DNA from: Asaia bogorensis
GTDB taxonomy: Bacteria > Pseudomonadota > Alphaproteobacteria > Acetobacterales > Acetobacteraceae
Reading direction: 5' to 3'
NCBI GenBank assembly: GCA_945871455.1
Contig: CAMBXJ010000003.1
Span: 1 to 28,710 of the forward strand
Length of the DNA: 28,710 nt
The translations under genes and the position numbers were made by a program. The notes under the pieces are model-generated. The model worked only from the letters and a program-made list of their open reading frames with translations. It ran no database searches and was not told where the DNA came from. Below, piece after piece: positions 17,314 to 25,296 of the stretch; the stretch's first letter is position 1, and the number at the start of each line of letters is the position of its first letter.

Positions 17314-19611
17314 TCACTCCACACCGGCCATCAGAGCGTCTGTACGAACTGCCAGAGACTGCGACGGGTCGCGTGGATAGAGCCGCATCCGCTTGGTATC
17401 GCAGCCGTTCAGAACGGTGCCGAGGAAGAGCGCATCCATCGAGGCCGTCCGCGTCAGCGCTTCCGACAGCAGGTGAGCCGGCGTGCTCCCCCAGCGTGCG
17501 ACCAGCACGAAGCCGTCCACGATGTCGCTCAGCAGGACCGCCGCACCACCGGGTTGCATTGGCGGCAAACTGAGCACAACAAAGTCGTGCCGATCCCGCA
17601 GGGCGGCCATCATGGCCCGAACCTTCGCCGTTCCTGGCATGCTACGCTGCCCGCCGAATTGGGACTGACCAATGAAGGACAGAGTCGAGTCGCTGTCGGT
17701 CAGGGCCACGTCGGTGAGCGTGGACTCCCCGACCGCCAATTCCTGCACGCCGAGCTTCATGTGTGGAGCGATTACTTTGGTCAGCGACGGGTCCTTGGCA
17801 TTCCAATCGACGAGCACGGTACGCATCCCGTCGGCCATCAGAGCGGCTGCAAGGTTCGCAGCGAAGGTGCTGGCCCCCTCGCCGCCCAGCACTGACACGC
17901 AGCCGATGACCCGGACGTCGCGCCCGCGGGTCGACTGGCGGGCAGCGGCAACGCGGACTCCATGCACCGCTAGTGCCATACCTGAGTCCGGGTTCAGGAC
18001 GGCCTGTCGGAATGCGGTTGGCAAGAGCAAGTGGCCATGCAACGCCTGATGGCGGCTCGCACGAAGCCAACGCCGGTTCGGACGGCACATCAATGATTTC
18101 GACTGTGGCACCACGCCTAAACAATCGAGTCCGGTCGCCTGACGCAATTGAGCCACCGTGCGGATCGTGGCGTCCAACGCCTCCCGCACCACGGCGATCA
18201 CAACTCCCAGTGCCAGGCCGATCGTCAATGCTACCGCAAGCGCGATAAGAATTTTTGGCTGGCTGCGGTCCTTCGGCGCTAGGGCGACCGCGGCCACGCG
18301 CGCGTCCGAAATTGGGTAGGACTGATCCTGCATTGCCTGTGTGAAGCGCTGCAGGAAGTTCTCATAAATCTGCCGGTACGCATCGGCTGAACTCTGAAGA
18401 GATCGCAGTTCGCTTCGCTCGATATTGGTTTGCGCGGCGTTTGCGACCTGTTCGACCAAGCGGGCCTGGATGCCGCTCAGATTGGCCTGGGCCACTTCAA
18501 AGTCGCCGCGGTAGGTTTCGGTGATCCGAGCCAGTTCGCTCTGGATACTCCTCTGCAACTCCCTCACTTCGTTCTGCTGCAGAACGACGGCATTGTGGGT
18601 GGGTCCCTGGCGGGAGATCAGATCCGCTTCGCGGCGTGATGCATCCAGGTATTGCTGCCGCAATCGGGTCATGACGGTGTTCTGAATCGCATCAGTCCCA
18701 ACGCCCTGCGTAATGCCGTTGACTGTGCTGGCCTGCGCCCGCTGATAGCGGGCCTGGGTTTCAGCGACTCGGGACCGCGCGTGAGCGACCTGCACATTCA
18801 GTTCGCCGAGCTGCTGCTCATTCATCAGGCCGGTTCCCGCGCCGGTGCCTACGTCAATGATGTTATTTTTGGCCTTGTATTCCTGCACGGCGCGATCCGC
18901 TGTTACAGCCTGGCCTCGAAGCTCCACAATCCGGCCTTGAAGCCAGGTGCCCGCTCGGCGCGTGGTCTCTGATATCGCAACGAGTTGCTGCGCCATATAG
19001 GCATCCGTCACCGCGTTGGCCAGGCGCGCGGACAAAGCCCGATCGGGCGTTCGCGTGCGCACCTCGACCACCGACGTGGTGCCGACGCGCCATACCTCGA
19101 GCATACTGGACAGGCTTGTGGTGGCCATCGCCTGCGCCCGCGCCGTTCCATCAAGTTCCGTACCACCGCTGGACAGCCCCGGCACGATTGACTTGATCGT
19201 CGCGATGAACTGTCCGACCGGCCCTGGGTTCTGCGGAGCAAACAGGGGGTCTCGGTCAAGGTTTAGTTGCTCCACGACTCCACGCAACGTGGCGTGCGAT
19301 CGGATGAGTTCGACCTGGCTCTCAACATAGGCGCTCTCCGACTGCCAATCGCCAGCCGGCTGTTGGCCACCAACCGGATGGGCCCGGCGGGCGTCGATGA
19401 TAATGGTTGAAATCGCGGTGTACTGATGCGTCGCAACCGCCACGTATATCGCCCCCACCGTCAATCCAAGCGCCGCGCAACCCAGGATCGGCCACAACCG
19501 ACGCCTGATGAAGGCGACGCCGGCGGGCATCCACTGGAAAGGCGCGGTGTGCATTGCCATCGGCGGAGACGGCGGTGGTCCAGGATGCCTGGTGGTCAAA
19601 TAGTTTAGCAT
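17314..19611 (-). CDS. Wzz/GumC-type polysaccharide co-polymerase with degenerate BY-kinase domain
   Basis: A 765-residue inner-membrane protein that sets chain length or couples export in EPS assembly. The Wzz architecture is clear: cytoplasmic N-terminus, TM1 about 39-60, a long periplasmic coiled region (VNGITQGVGTDAIQ, then REVRELQRSIQ-type helices), TM2 about 452-474, then a P-loop domain. In that domain the Walker A loop reads GGEGAST with Ala at 580 (codon gcc at 17872-17874) where BY-kinases have Lys. Walker A' reads LVDWNAKDP rather than a DxDxR form, and Walker B reads VVLSLPP with Ser for the usual Asp. The C-terminus has only one Tyr (RLYPRDPSQS) instead of the usual tyrosine cluster. 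I therefore expect no autokinase activity. The start at 19611 has AAGGAAA upstream. It lies 96 bases after exoA. Confidence 0.87.
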   Translation of the reverse strand: MLNYLTTRHPGPPPSPPMAMHTAPFQWMPAGVAFIRRRLWPILGCAALGLTVGAIYVAVATHQYTAISTIIIDARRAHPVGGQQPAGDWQSESAYVESQVELIRSHATLRGVVEQLNLDRDPLFAPQNPGPVGQFIATIKSIVPGLSSGGTELDGTARAQAMATTSLSSMLEVWRVGTTSVVEVRTRTPDRALSARLANAVTDAYMAQQLVAISETTRRAGTWLQGRIVELRGQAVTADRAVQEYKAKNNIIDVGTGAGTGLMNEQQLGELNVQVAHARSRVAETQARYQRAQASTVNGITQGVGTDAIQNTVMTRLRQQYLDASRREADLISRQGPTHNAVVLQQNEVRELQRSIQSELARITETYRGDFEVAQANLSGIQARLVEQVANAAQTNIERSELRSLQSSADAYRQIYENFLQRFTQAMQDQSYPISDARVAAVALAPKDRSQPKILIALAVALTIGLALGVVIAVVREALDATIRTVAQLRQATGLDCLGVVPQSKSLMCRPNRRWLRASRHQALHGHLLLPTAFRQAVLNPDSGMALAVHGVRVAAARQSTRGRDVRVIGCVSVLGGEGASTFAANLAAALMADGMRTVLVDWNAKDPSLTKVIAPHMKLGVQELAVGESTLTDVALTDSDSTLSFIGQSQFGGQRSMPGTAKVRAMMAALRDRHDFVVLSLPPMQPGGAAVLLSDIVDGFVLVARWGSTPAHLLSEALTRTASMDALFLGTVLNGCDTKRMRLYPRDPSQSLAVRTDALMAGVE

Positions 19612-19707
19612 CGCTATGCTTTCCTTCGATGTGTGGGCCGCAACCGCTGTGCGGATCGCTGCTCAGGCTCAGTATCTATCCAACGCCGCAAAGGCCGCGG
19701 CGATGCA

Positions 19708-20805
19708 TCAGGAACGCTCGCTCAGACGAAATCCGACGCCGCTGGCCGGCAGGAGCGGCGGTCTCGGTGCGCGCTTCCCTGGAATCCCTCGTGCAAGTCC
19801 CAGGAGGAAGCCTGTCGCCCAGGGCAGATGCATGGCCATCAGTGCCAGTCCGCCCGCGCTCAGTTTGAGATCGCGATGCCGCATTGCCTCGACCCACCCC
19901 CAGGCCAGGCAGGACGTCGGGTAAAGCAACCCTACCGCGGCCAGCACGGGCATGAACGGCGCGATGGCGAGGCTGGCGGCACAGCTGAACAGCGCGCCCA
20001 CTGGAATCAACTGACGGGGACGAGGTCTGAGACCATGCTTTCGCAGCGTCCGCGCCCGCCCTCTGCCATGCCGAAAGTACTGCACCGCAAGGCGGTCGAG
20101 GCGGGAACGGGGATAATAGACAACGGAGGCCTCGGCGCACATCCAGATTCGCCCACCCGCCGCGATGGCGCGTATATCCAGTTCAGCGTCTTCGTTGTGG
20201 GTGAAGCTTTCGTCATAGCCCCCGATCGAGCGGAAGAACGCAAGATCGAAGGCGGCATGGTGACCGTGCTCGACAAAGCCCGAGGTTGCGCCAAGGCGAT
20301 GGGCGGCACCACCGTTGCCCAGACGGCTGGATTGCGCGGCCGCTATGGCCGGTTGCAGCAAGCTGCCCGCTTGGGCCCGCGTGGACATCGGCACGACCAC
20401 CGACGTGGCGCCGGTCGTGAGCAAGGCGTCCACGCATTGGCGGATGAACCCTGTCGGATAGAGCGCGTGCGCGTCAGCCCGCACGAGCACCGTTGTCCGG
20501 GGCGATGCAAGCTCCGCCGCCAGGTTGATGGCAGCGGATTGAACCTTGCGCGGATTGGCTAGCAAAACCACTGCCCCGTCGCGGTCCTGCACTGACCTGA
20601 CCATCCGCGCCGTATCGTCTGTGCTGCCGCCGTCCAGAACGAGAATTTCATATGCGCCCTGTGGCCACTGCCCAGAAAGGGACGTGAGACATGCCTCGAT
20701 GTAGTTTTCCTCGTTCAGCGTAGGCACAACGATCGTGATAAACGGCGTGCCGTGGGGCATATCTTCGGACGTCAGGGCGTCACCGCCCGCGGTTACGCTG
20801 CCCAT
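19708..20805 (-). CDS. exoA: Glycosyltransferase family 2, ExoA-like
   Basis: A 365-residue membrane-associated GT2 enzyme that probably adds the second sugar to the lipid-linked EPS repeat unit, as ExoA does in succinoglycan synthesis. Visible motifs are TIVVPTLNEENYIEACLTSL at 22-41, LDGGSTDDT, VLVRADAHALYPTGFI with the metal-binding acidic site in ExoA's DAHxxYP setting, EHGHHAAFD, and HNEDAELDIRAIAAGGRIW with the general base. YFRHGRGRARTLRKHG is followed by two or three C-terminal hydrophobic segments. I chose the ATG at 20805 because GAGGAG precedes it by about eight bases. It overlaps the end of the upstream glycosyltransferase gene by 13 bp, so translation is likely coupled. The frame is open further upstream, but that is antisense-like reading inside the neighbouring gene. 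Confidence 0.85.
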   Translation of the reverse strand: MGSVTAGGDALTSEDMPHGTPFITIVVPTLNEENYIEACLTSLSGQWPQGAYEILVLDGGSTDDTARMVRSVQDRDGAVVLLANPRKVQSAAINLAAELASPRTTVLVRADAHALYPTGFIRQCVDALLTTGATSVVVPMSTRAQAGSLLQPAIAAAQSSRLGNGGAAHRLGATSGFVEHGHHAAFDLAFFRSIGGYDESFTHNEDAELDIRAIAAGGRIWMCAEASVVYYPRSRLDRLAVQYFRHGRGRARTLRKHGLRPRPRQLIPVGALFSCAASLAIAPFMPVLAAVGLLYPTSCLAWGWVEAMRHRDLKLSAGGLALMAMHLPWATGFLLGLARGIPGKRAPRPPLLPASGVGFRLSERS

Positions 20806-23054
20806 CGCGCCCGCTCCTCGGCTTGCACATGCTGCACGCGCAGGTGATCGATGACGTCGCGATAAGCCGCGCTGGCCGAGAAGCTGCGGCGTGCGACGGC
20901 GTGTGCTGCGCCAGCATGTGCGATCCGCGCCACCGGATCGCGCAACAGTTTCACCACCTGTTCGGCGAAATCCTCCGCCGTGTCGGCGAGGCAAACGGCG
21001 CTGCCCAGAAGATGGCCGACGCCCTGGGCCGTAATAGTCGTTGCAACAACTACCTTGCCGTTGGCGAGAGCCTCGACCAGCTTGATCTTGAGACCAGAGC
21101 CGACCCGCAGTGGTGAAATGACGACATCCGCGCTGCGATAATGCGGGGCGAGATCCGCGACACGCCCCAACAGAGTCACCCTCGGATGGCGGGCCCTTCC
21201 AACGAGAGCCGAACAGACCGTTCCCGCTATGTTCAGTCGGGCATCCGGTTGAGCCGCCAGGATGGCCGGCCACACCTTGTCCAGGAACCACTCAATGCCA
21301 TCGACATTGGGAGCAGTGGCACTTCCCACGAACAGTAGACCAGCTCCCTCGCCGGGCTGGGCAGTCGGGACGGTGGCAATGGCCATCGGGGCCACGACGA
21401 CCGCGCTTCCGGGCGGCAGCATCCGCCGTGCAATGGCAGCTTCCTCGTGTTGGATCGCGATGACGAGGTCGGCGCGCGCCAGGAGCGCAGCCTCCGCTTG
21501 TTCGTCCAACACGGCGACGCTATCGGTTGCACCGAGCGATGCAAACGCCCCCGGTCGCGCGGAGAAGAGATCATGCATCAACACCGCGGATGCACCGTCA
21601 GGCCGCAGTGCATACGGAATACCCGGCGTAAGAAAGGCATAGTCCGATAGGACAATGTCAGCCTGCCCCCGGGCCTCCGTCGCAACGAACAGCAGTTCCT
21701 CAGGCGTCCAGGGCTGCCCGACGGCATATGGCGCTCGGCGAGCAATTGACGACAGCGCGGTGACACCGATGCGTCGTGCAAGCCGATCTGCCGTGCCAAT
21801 CACTGCCTTGATAAAGACAGCCGGGTCGCGTGCGACGTAGTAGCGTCCTATCCGCCGTGTGCCACGGATCGCCACACGATCGAACACGTCACCGTCGCCG
21901 GCTATTCGCACGATTGGGACGCGACCCAGGGTGCCGGGTGAAGGGCAAATGAGGTGAAGCCTGAAGCCAGCGTCGCGCAATGCATGGCACAGGCTTAGGA
22001 GATAGGCCGAACTTCCGCTCGATCCGGCGGTAAGGCGTTGGCGCGACAGGACGCAGATTGTCTTGGTAATATTATCCGTCGGGGCGGTGACTGTTGACGG
22101 ACGGACAACACGGCGCATTCGAGCGAGGACCCGCCCAGGCGCCAACAGTCGTCCCAAAATCCGAATAGACGTTGGCTGGCGAAGGACGGACACGATCGCC
22201 GATCGGACACGCCCCGCCTTCAGGCTGGCAATCGTGTTCTCCACCGCCGCGGCGGTGCGAATGCTGGCACAGCGAGCGTCGAGCATTGGGCCCAGAGGCT
22301 TTGATATCTGGTCGCCAGCCCAGCTCCGGAACCGTGCATCCGCAACGATCATGGCCTGTAGGGTCGGAAGTGAAAGCCGATGGGAGACTGACTGACCGTG
22401 CCGCCGGTAAAAATACAGCAAATCCGGCAATACGCGAAAGCGCGCGCCGCGAACGAGCAGCCGCAGGATCAGATCGTAGTCCTCGGCAATTCGAAGGTCC
22501 TCTGCATATCCGATGCTGTGCCGCTTAAGGAAGCTGGCCCGGATCAACGGCTTCAGGTACCCCAGTGTTGTGCAGCTGACGAAAAGTCTGTTCGAGAGGA
22601 TGTACTGGGCTGGCGTAACCCATGAAGGCCCCTTGGCGAGGCTCCCGCTCAGCACACGCGCGGGTGGCAAGACATGGTCATCGTGAAACATCACCATATC
22701 ATCCGCAACGATATCGGCATTTTCGGACTCGGCCGCTTTAACCAAGCGCTCAAGGCGCTCCGGATGAATGAAATCGTCGCTGTCCACTACGGCGATCCAT
22801 TTACCAGACGCCATCGCCAGAGCGTGGTTGCGGGCTGCCGCCGGACCGACATTCCGGGGCAGACGGCGTATCTTCAGGCGCGGATCAGTGGCCGCTATGT
22901 CCGTGGCGATCTCGAGGCTGCGATCTGTCGACGCATCGTCAACCAGCAGTATTTCCACTTCCCGCAGCGACTGTGTAAGGACAGAGCGCAGGGCGTCGGC
23001 GAGATGGCGTTCCCCGTTATAGTTCGCCATGACGACTGAGACGATCGGGTTCAT
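20793..23054 (-). CDS. Bifunctional glycosyltransferase: GT2 domain fused to GT4 domain
   Basis: A 753-residue protein with two complete catalytic units. Residues 1 to about 230 are a GT2 domain (VSVVMANYNGERHLADAL, LLVDDASTDRS, DSDD at 91-94, and EDYDLILRLLVRG as the ExoO-like acceptor site). After a helical linker to about 335, a GT4-type domain starts near ICVLSRQRLTAGSSGSSAYL. It contains GLLFVGSATAPNVDGIEWFL, LLGRVADLAPHYRSADVVISP and GSGLKIKLVEALANGKVVVA (651-671), the nucleotide-sugar binding E-rich region. Each half should add one sugar to the growing EPS repeat unit on the cytoplasmic face. Which sugars cannot be read from sequence. The ATG overlaps the stop of the upstream regulator gene (ATGA at 23051-23054), and the 3' end overlaps exoA. 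No frameshift joins the halves; the frame is continuous. Confidence 0.88.
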   Translation of the reverse strand: MNPIVSVVMANYNGERHLADALRSVLTQSLREVEILLVDDASTDRSLEIATDIAATDPRLKIRRLPRNVGPAAARNHALAMASGKWIAVVDSDDFIHPERLERLVKAAESENADIVADDMVMFHDDHVLPPARVLSGSLAKGPSWVTPAQYILSNRLFVSCTTLGYLKPLIRASFLKRHSIGYAEDLRIAEDYDLILRLLVRGARFRVLPDLLYFYRRHGQSVSHRLSLPTLQAMIVADARFRSWAGDQISKPLGPMLDARCASIRTAAAVENTIASLKAGRVRSAIVSVLRQPTSIRILGRLLAPGRVLARMRRVVRPSTVTAPTDNITKTICVLSRQRLTAGSSGSSAYLLSLCHALRDAGFRLHLICPSPGTLGRVPIVRIAGDGDVFDRVAIRGTRRIGRYYVARDPAVFIKAVIGTADRLARRIGVTALSSIARRAPYAVGQPWTPEELLFVATEARGQADIVLSDYAFLTPGIPYALRPDGASAVLMHDLFSARPGAFASLGATDSVAVLDEQAEAALLARADLVIAIQHEEAAIARRMLPPGSAVVVAPMAIATVPTAQPGEGAGLLFVGSATAPNVDGIEWFLDKVWPAILAAQPDARLNIAGTVCSALVGRARHPRVTLLGRVADLAPHYRSADVVISPLRVGSGLKIKLVEALANGKVVVATTITAQGVGHLLGSAVCLADTAEDFAEQVVKLLRDPVARIAHAGAAHAVARRSFSASAAYRDVIDHLRVQHVQAEERARWAA

Positions 23055-23524
23055 TCCTCGCTGTCCAGAGCGGTGGAGACCGGTGGAGTGGCCTCGGTCG
23101 CCTCCTCCTGGTCCGAGATTGCGCGGGTCAACGCGATGATCGCCCTTCGACGCTTGGGATCGGTGATGGTATTGAAAAGGAAGATCAACTCATCGGCGTC
23201 GCTCTGGCGGACAGACGACAGGGCCTCTGGGTCTGCCGATGCCGGATCCACCATCAGGTGATCAAGCCGCACGCCAAGCGCTGTACTTATGGCGAGGAGG
23301 CGGCTGGCCGCAATGCGTGATGCCCCCGTCTCATATCGTTGGAACTGGACGAAGCTCACGCCGATCAGATCGCCTAGGTCCTGCAGACTCAAGCCAGCGG
23401 CGCGACGAAGCAGCCGGATCTTCCTGCCAACCGCATAATCGCTTTCAGTGGACTTTCGCTTTCCGGCAGATGCCCCCGCCTGGGAGGGACCGGACGACGC
23501 TGCGCCATTGGATGCCTTCGTCAT
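23051..23524 (-). CDS. XRE-family helix-turn-helix regulator embedded in the EPS operon
   Basis: A 157-residue DNA-binding protein. After a disordered Ser/Ala/Gly-rich start of about 30 residues comes a complete Cro/C1-type helix-turn-helix (VGRKIRLLRRAAGLSLQDLG, then GVSFVQFQRYETGASRIAAS, then LLAISTALGVRLDHLM) over about 32-92. A helical tail with LIFLFNTITDPKRRRAIIALTRA and an acidic end follow; this resembles alphaproteobacterial HTH regulators of the SinR/PraR-like kind. Its start overlaps the exoY stop by four bases and its stop overlaps the next start by four bases, so it is translated within the operon. Control of EPS genes, including its own operon, is the obvious hypothesis. No membrane segment or ligand domain is seen. 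Confidence 0.88.
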   Translation of the reverse strand: MTKASNGAASSGPSQAGASAGKRKSTESDYAVGRKIRLLRRAAGLSLQDLGDLIGVSFVQFQRYETGASRIAASRLLAISTALGVRLDHLMVDPASADPEALSSVRQSDADELIFLFNTITDPKRRRAIIALTRAISDQEEATEATPPVSTALDSEE

Positions 23525-24243
23525 ACGGCACCCCGCCGACTGAGAACCGCCGGAACCGTCCGCAATAGAATTTTCAGGTCCAAAAGCAGGGACCGACTTT
23601 CGACATAGCGAATGTCTAGCGAGACGCGGTCCTTATATGTTGTACCGCTGCGGCCGCTCACCTGCCAAAGGCCCGTGATGCCCGGCCGTGTCGCCGCATA
23701 AGCCATCCGTCCATCCGGACCGTAGTGTTCCTCCAGCTCCTGGCGAACGACAGGCCGCGGTCCGACGAGACTCATGCTTCCGAGCAACACGTTCAGCAGT
23801 TGAGGAAGCTCATCGAGACTTGTCGCCCGCAGGATGGTGCCGATGCGGGTGATGCGCGGGTCGTGGGTAAGTTTCCGATTCGATGCCCACTCCGACGCGG
23901 CAACCGGGTTAGCCGCGAGGTGATCGGCCAGAAGATCCTCGGCGCCGACCGTCATCGTCCGATACTTTAAGCAAGCGAACGGCTGGTCGTTTAGGCCGAC
24001 GCGTGTATGACGATAAAGTGCCGGACCGCCGTCCAAGCGCACAGCTAATGCAATAATCGGCAATACAGGCGCAAGGACAGTCAGAATGGCCAGAGATCCA
24101 AGGACATCGAAGCACCGCTTCAGGGCAGTGTCTATATGATTGGCAGACCAGTTGCCAAGGCGGGAGATGGGTTGCGGAGGAATAATATCGAGGGTTGGAC
24201 GATATGACACCGGCGGACGATCCGGAGACAGTGAAACAGACAT
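23521..24243 (-). CDS. exoY: Undecaprenyl-phosphate sugar-1-phosphate transferase (ExoY/WcaJ family)
   Basis: Priming enzyme that moves a hexose-1-phosphate from a UDP-sugar to undecaprenyl phosphate, starting the EPS repeat unit at the inner membrane. The 240 residues show KRCFDVLGS at 42-50 leading into one membrane helix (about 48-69), then RHTRVGLNDQPFACLKYRTM at 78-97, the acidic LDELPQLLNVL at 143-153, MSLVGPRP at 157-164 and RPGITGLWQVSGRS at 186-199. These are the catalytic-core motifs of the small, ExoY-like members that lack the long N-terminal membrane domain. AGGA lies eight bases before the ATG at 24243. It is the first gene of the operon, with about 240-260 bases of AT-rich leader upstream, and overlaps the XRE gene by four bases. 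The sugar (galactose or glucose) is not certain. Confidence 0.92.
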   Translation of the reverse strand: MSVSLSPDRPPVSYRPTLDIIPPQPISRLGNWSANHIDTALKRCFDVLGSLAILTVLAPVLPIIALAVRLDGGPALYRHTRVGLNDQPFACLKYRTMTVGAEDLLADHLAANPVAASEWASNRKLTHDPRITRIGTILRATSLDELPQLLNVLLGSMSLVGPRPVVRQELEEHYGPDGRMAYAATRPGITGLWQVSGRSGTTYKDRVSLDIRYVESRSLLLDLKILLRTVPAVLSRRGAV

Positions 24244-24491
24244 GTTTTGTCCTAAAGGGTTGAGGCTGCTCCATCGCAGTCTTTGGGATGGGTTGCTGAA
24301 TGAACGTTCCCGACGACGGAAAGTTAAATCGAACAGGCTTTTGCGGACTATTTTTACTCGGTTTTTTGCGATTAATTCCTACGCTTATGCAGGCGTGACT
24401 ATGCCGAGCGTCTCGATTGGCTCCGCTCCTCGCTTTATTCAATAGTTTTGTATCGTGGCTACCTAGCAGAGGGTCACCGATAGCCGAACCA

Positions 24492-24506
24492 TTACATTAA
24501 GTGTAA
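24492..24506. promoter_or_regulatory. TTACA-N5-TGTAA inverted repeat upstream of exoY
   Basis: A 15-base element with perfect 5-bp arms (TTACA, TGTAA) in an AT-rich stretch about 250 bases before the exoY start. On the minus strand TTTACA here could also serve as a -35 box, with CTATCG 18 bases on as a poor -10. It is a candidate binding site for the operon's XRE regulator or another factor, by position only. Confidence 0.3.
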
Positions 24507-24804
24507 ATATATTCTGGGTGCGCCGCGTCTAGGTTGCGACTGAAACGCGGAGCATGTCTGGTTTAAGTAAACTAAATTTAATAGAATCATTGCGATTATT
24601 GTCTAACGTAGCAGCGTCAAGAATCCGCTCACAATTACGCGATTCTGCCCGTTCTATGAACACCGGGAACTCTGCGAGCCTCGCGTGATTGCCGCGAGCA
24701 GCCCCCTCCGTGCCAATGATGATGAGACATCGCCCCCCAGGGGAGTTTAGACCCGCAGGCGCGGAAGGATCATCTCGCTCATGCCCGTGCTTCACACACA
24801 GATC

Positions 24805-24875
24805 GATGCCGAGGCGGGTGGCGTCTCGAACGGAGGCCGTAGGCCGACGGTCGTGGCGCCACCCGCCTCGGCATC
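24805..24875. repeat. Large perfect inverted repeat (19-bp arms, 33-base spacer)
   Basis: The arm at 24805-24823 (GATGCCGAGGCGGGTGGCG) is the exact reverse complement of 24857-24875. The spacer contains its own small stem, CCGT-AGGCCG-ACGG, at 24837-24850. It lies in the middle of a gene-free region, not right after a gene, so an ordinary terminator is unlikely. An RNA element, REP-like unit or protein-binding cruciform are possible. Confidence 0.75.
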
Positions 24876-25296
24876 TCCCGAATTATCGAACCGGCTCCAC
24901 TGAATAGGCGCACCCGGGTCACGTGGGGCCGGACAGGCGGTAACTCGATGCGCGCCCTTCTCTTCATGGCTCAGGCGGGTGAGGTCGGGTGGGGTCACCC
25001 AGTGGTTAGAACCGACTCGGCGGTGACCGAATCAAATGAGTTCTGATAGGCGCCTGACCGACGCGTGGAGCACGGGACGGACCGCCAATCGGGGGGTTAT
25101 CGTGACCCCAGGTGAATCATTACCTCCGATTACCCGATGGCGTATTCGTCCCAACCCAGGTGTTTTCGCCCGATTGCGCTCGCTTTGCCGGCAACATGCT
25201 GCGTCCGCGAACAGGACCAATACCTTCAGTCCGGACAAAGTGGCCGGTGCGCTGCGGGGGCTTTTCCGTCAATTAAGACCGATGAACAGACCTGGT

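Larger units (their letters stand above)
24244..25296. other. 1-kb gene-poor region upstream of exoY
   Basis: No frame here looks like a real protein. The AT-rich part (24244-24680) contains the likely exoY promoter and leader. The part from about 24690 to 25296 is GC-rich with a large hairpin at 24805-24875 and no ribosome sites followed by coding-like sequence. One minus-strand frame (24529-24795, 88 codons) and short plus-strand frames after 25036 lack family features. The region could hold a small RNA, a decayed gene, or just control sequence. No transposase, integrase or terminal inverted repeat pair was recognised. Confidence 0.5.

Noticed and set aside
19633..20562. 309-codon plus-strand frame opposite exoA
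   Set aside because: Arg/Gly/His-rich shadow; the opposite strand has all GT2 motifs.
24529..24795. 88-codon minus-strand frame in the gene-poor region
   Set aside because: No good ribosome site, no recognised motif, and composition changes sharply within it; kept only as a remote possibility.
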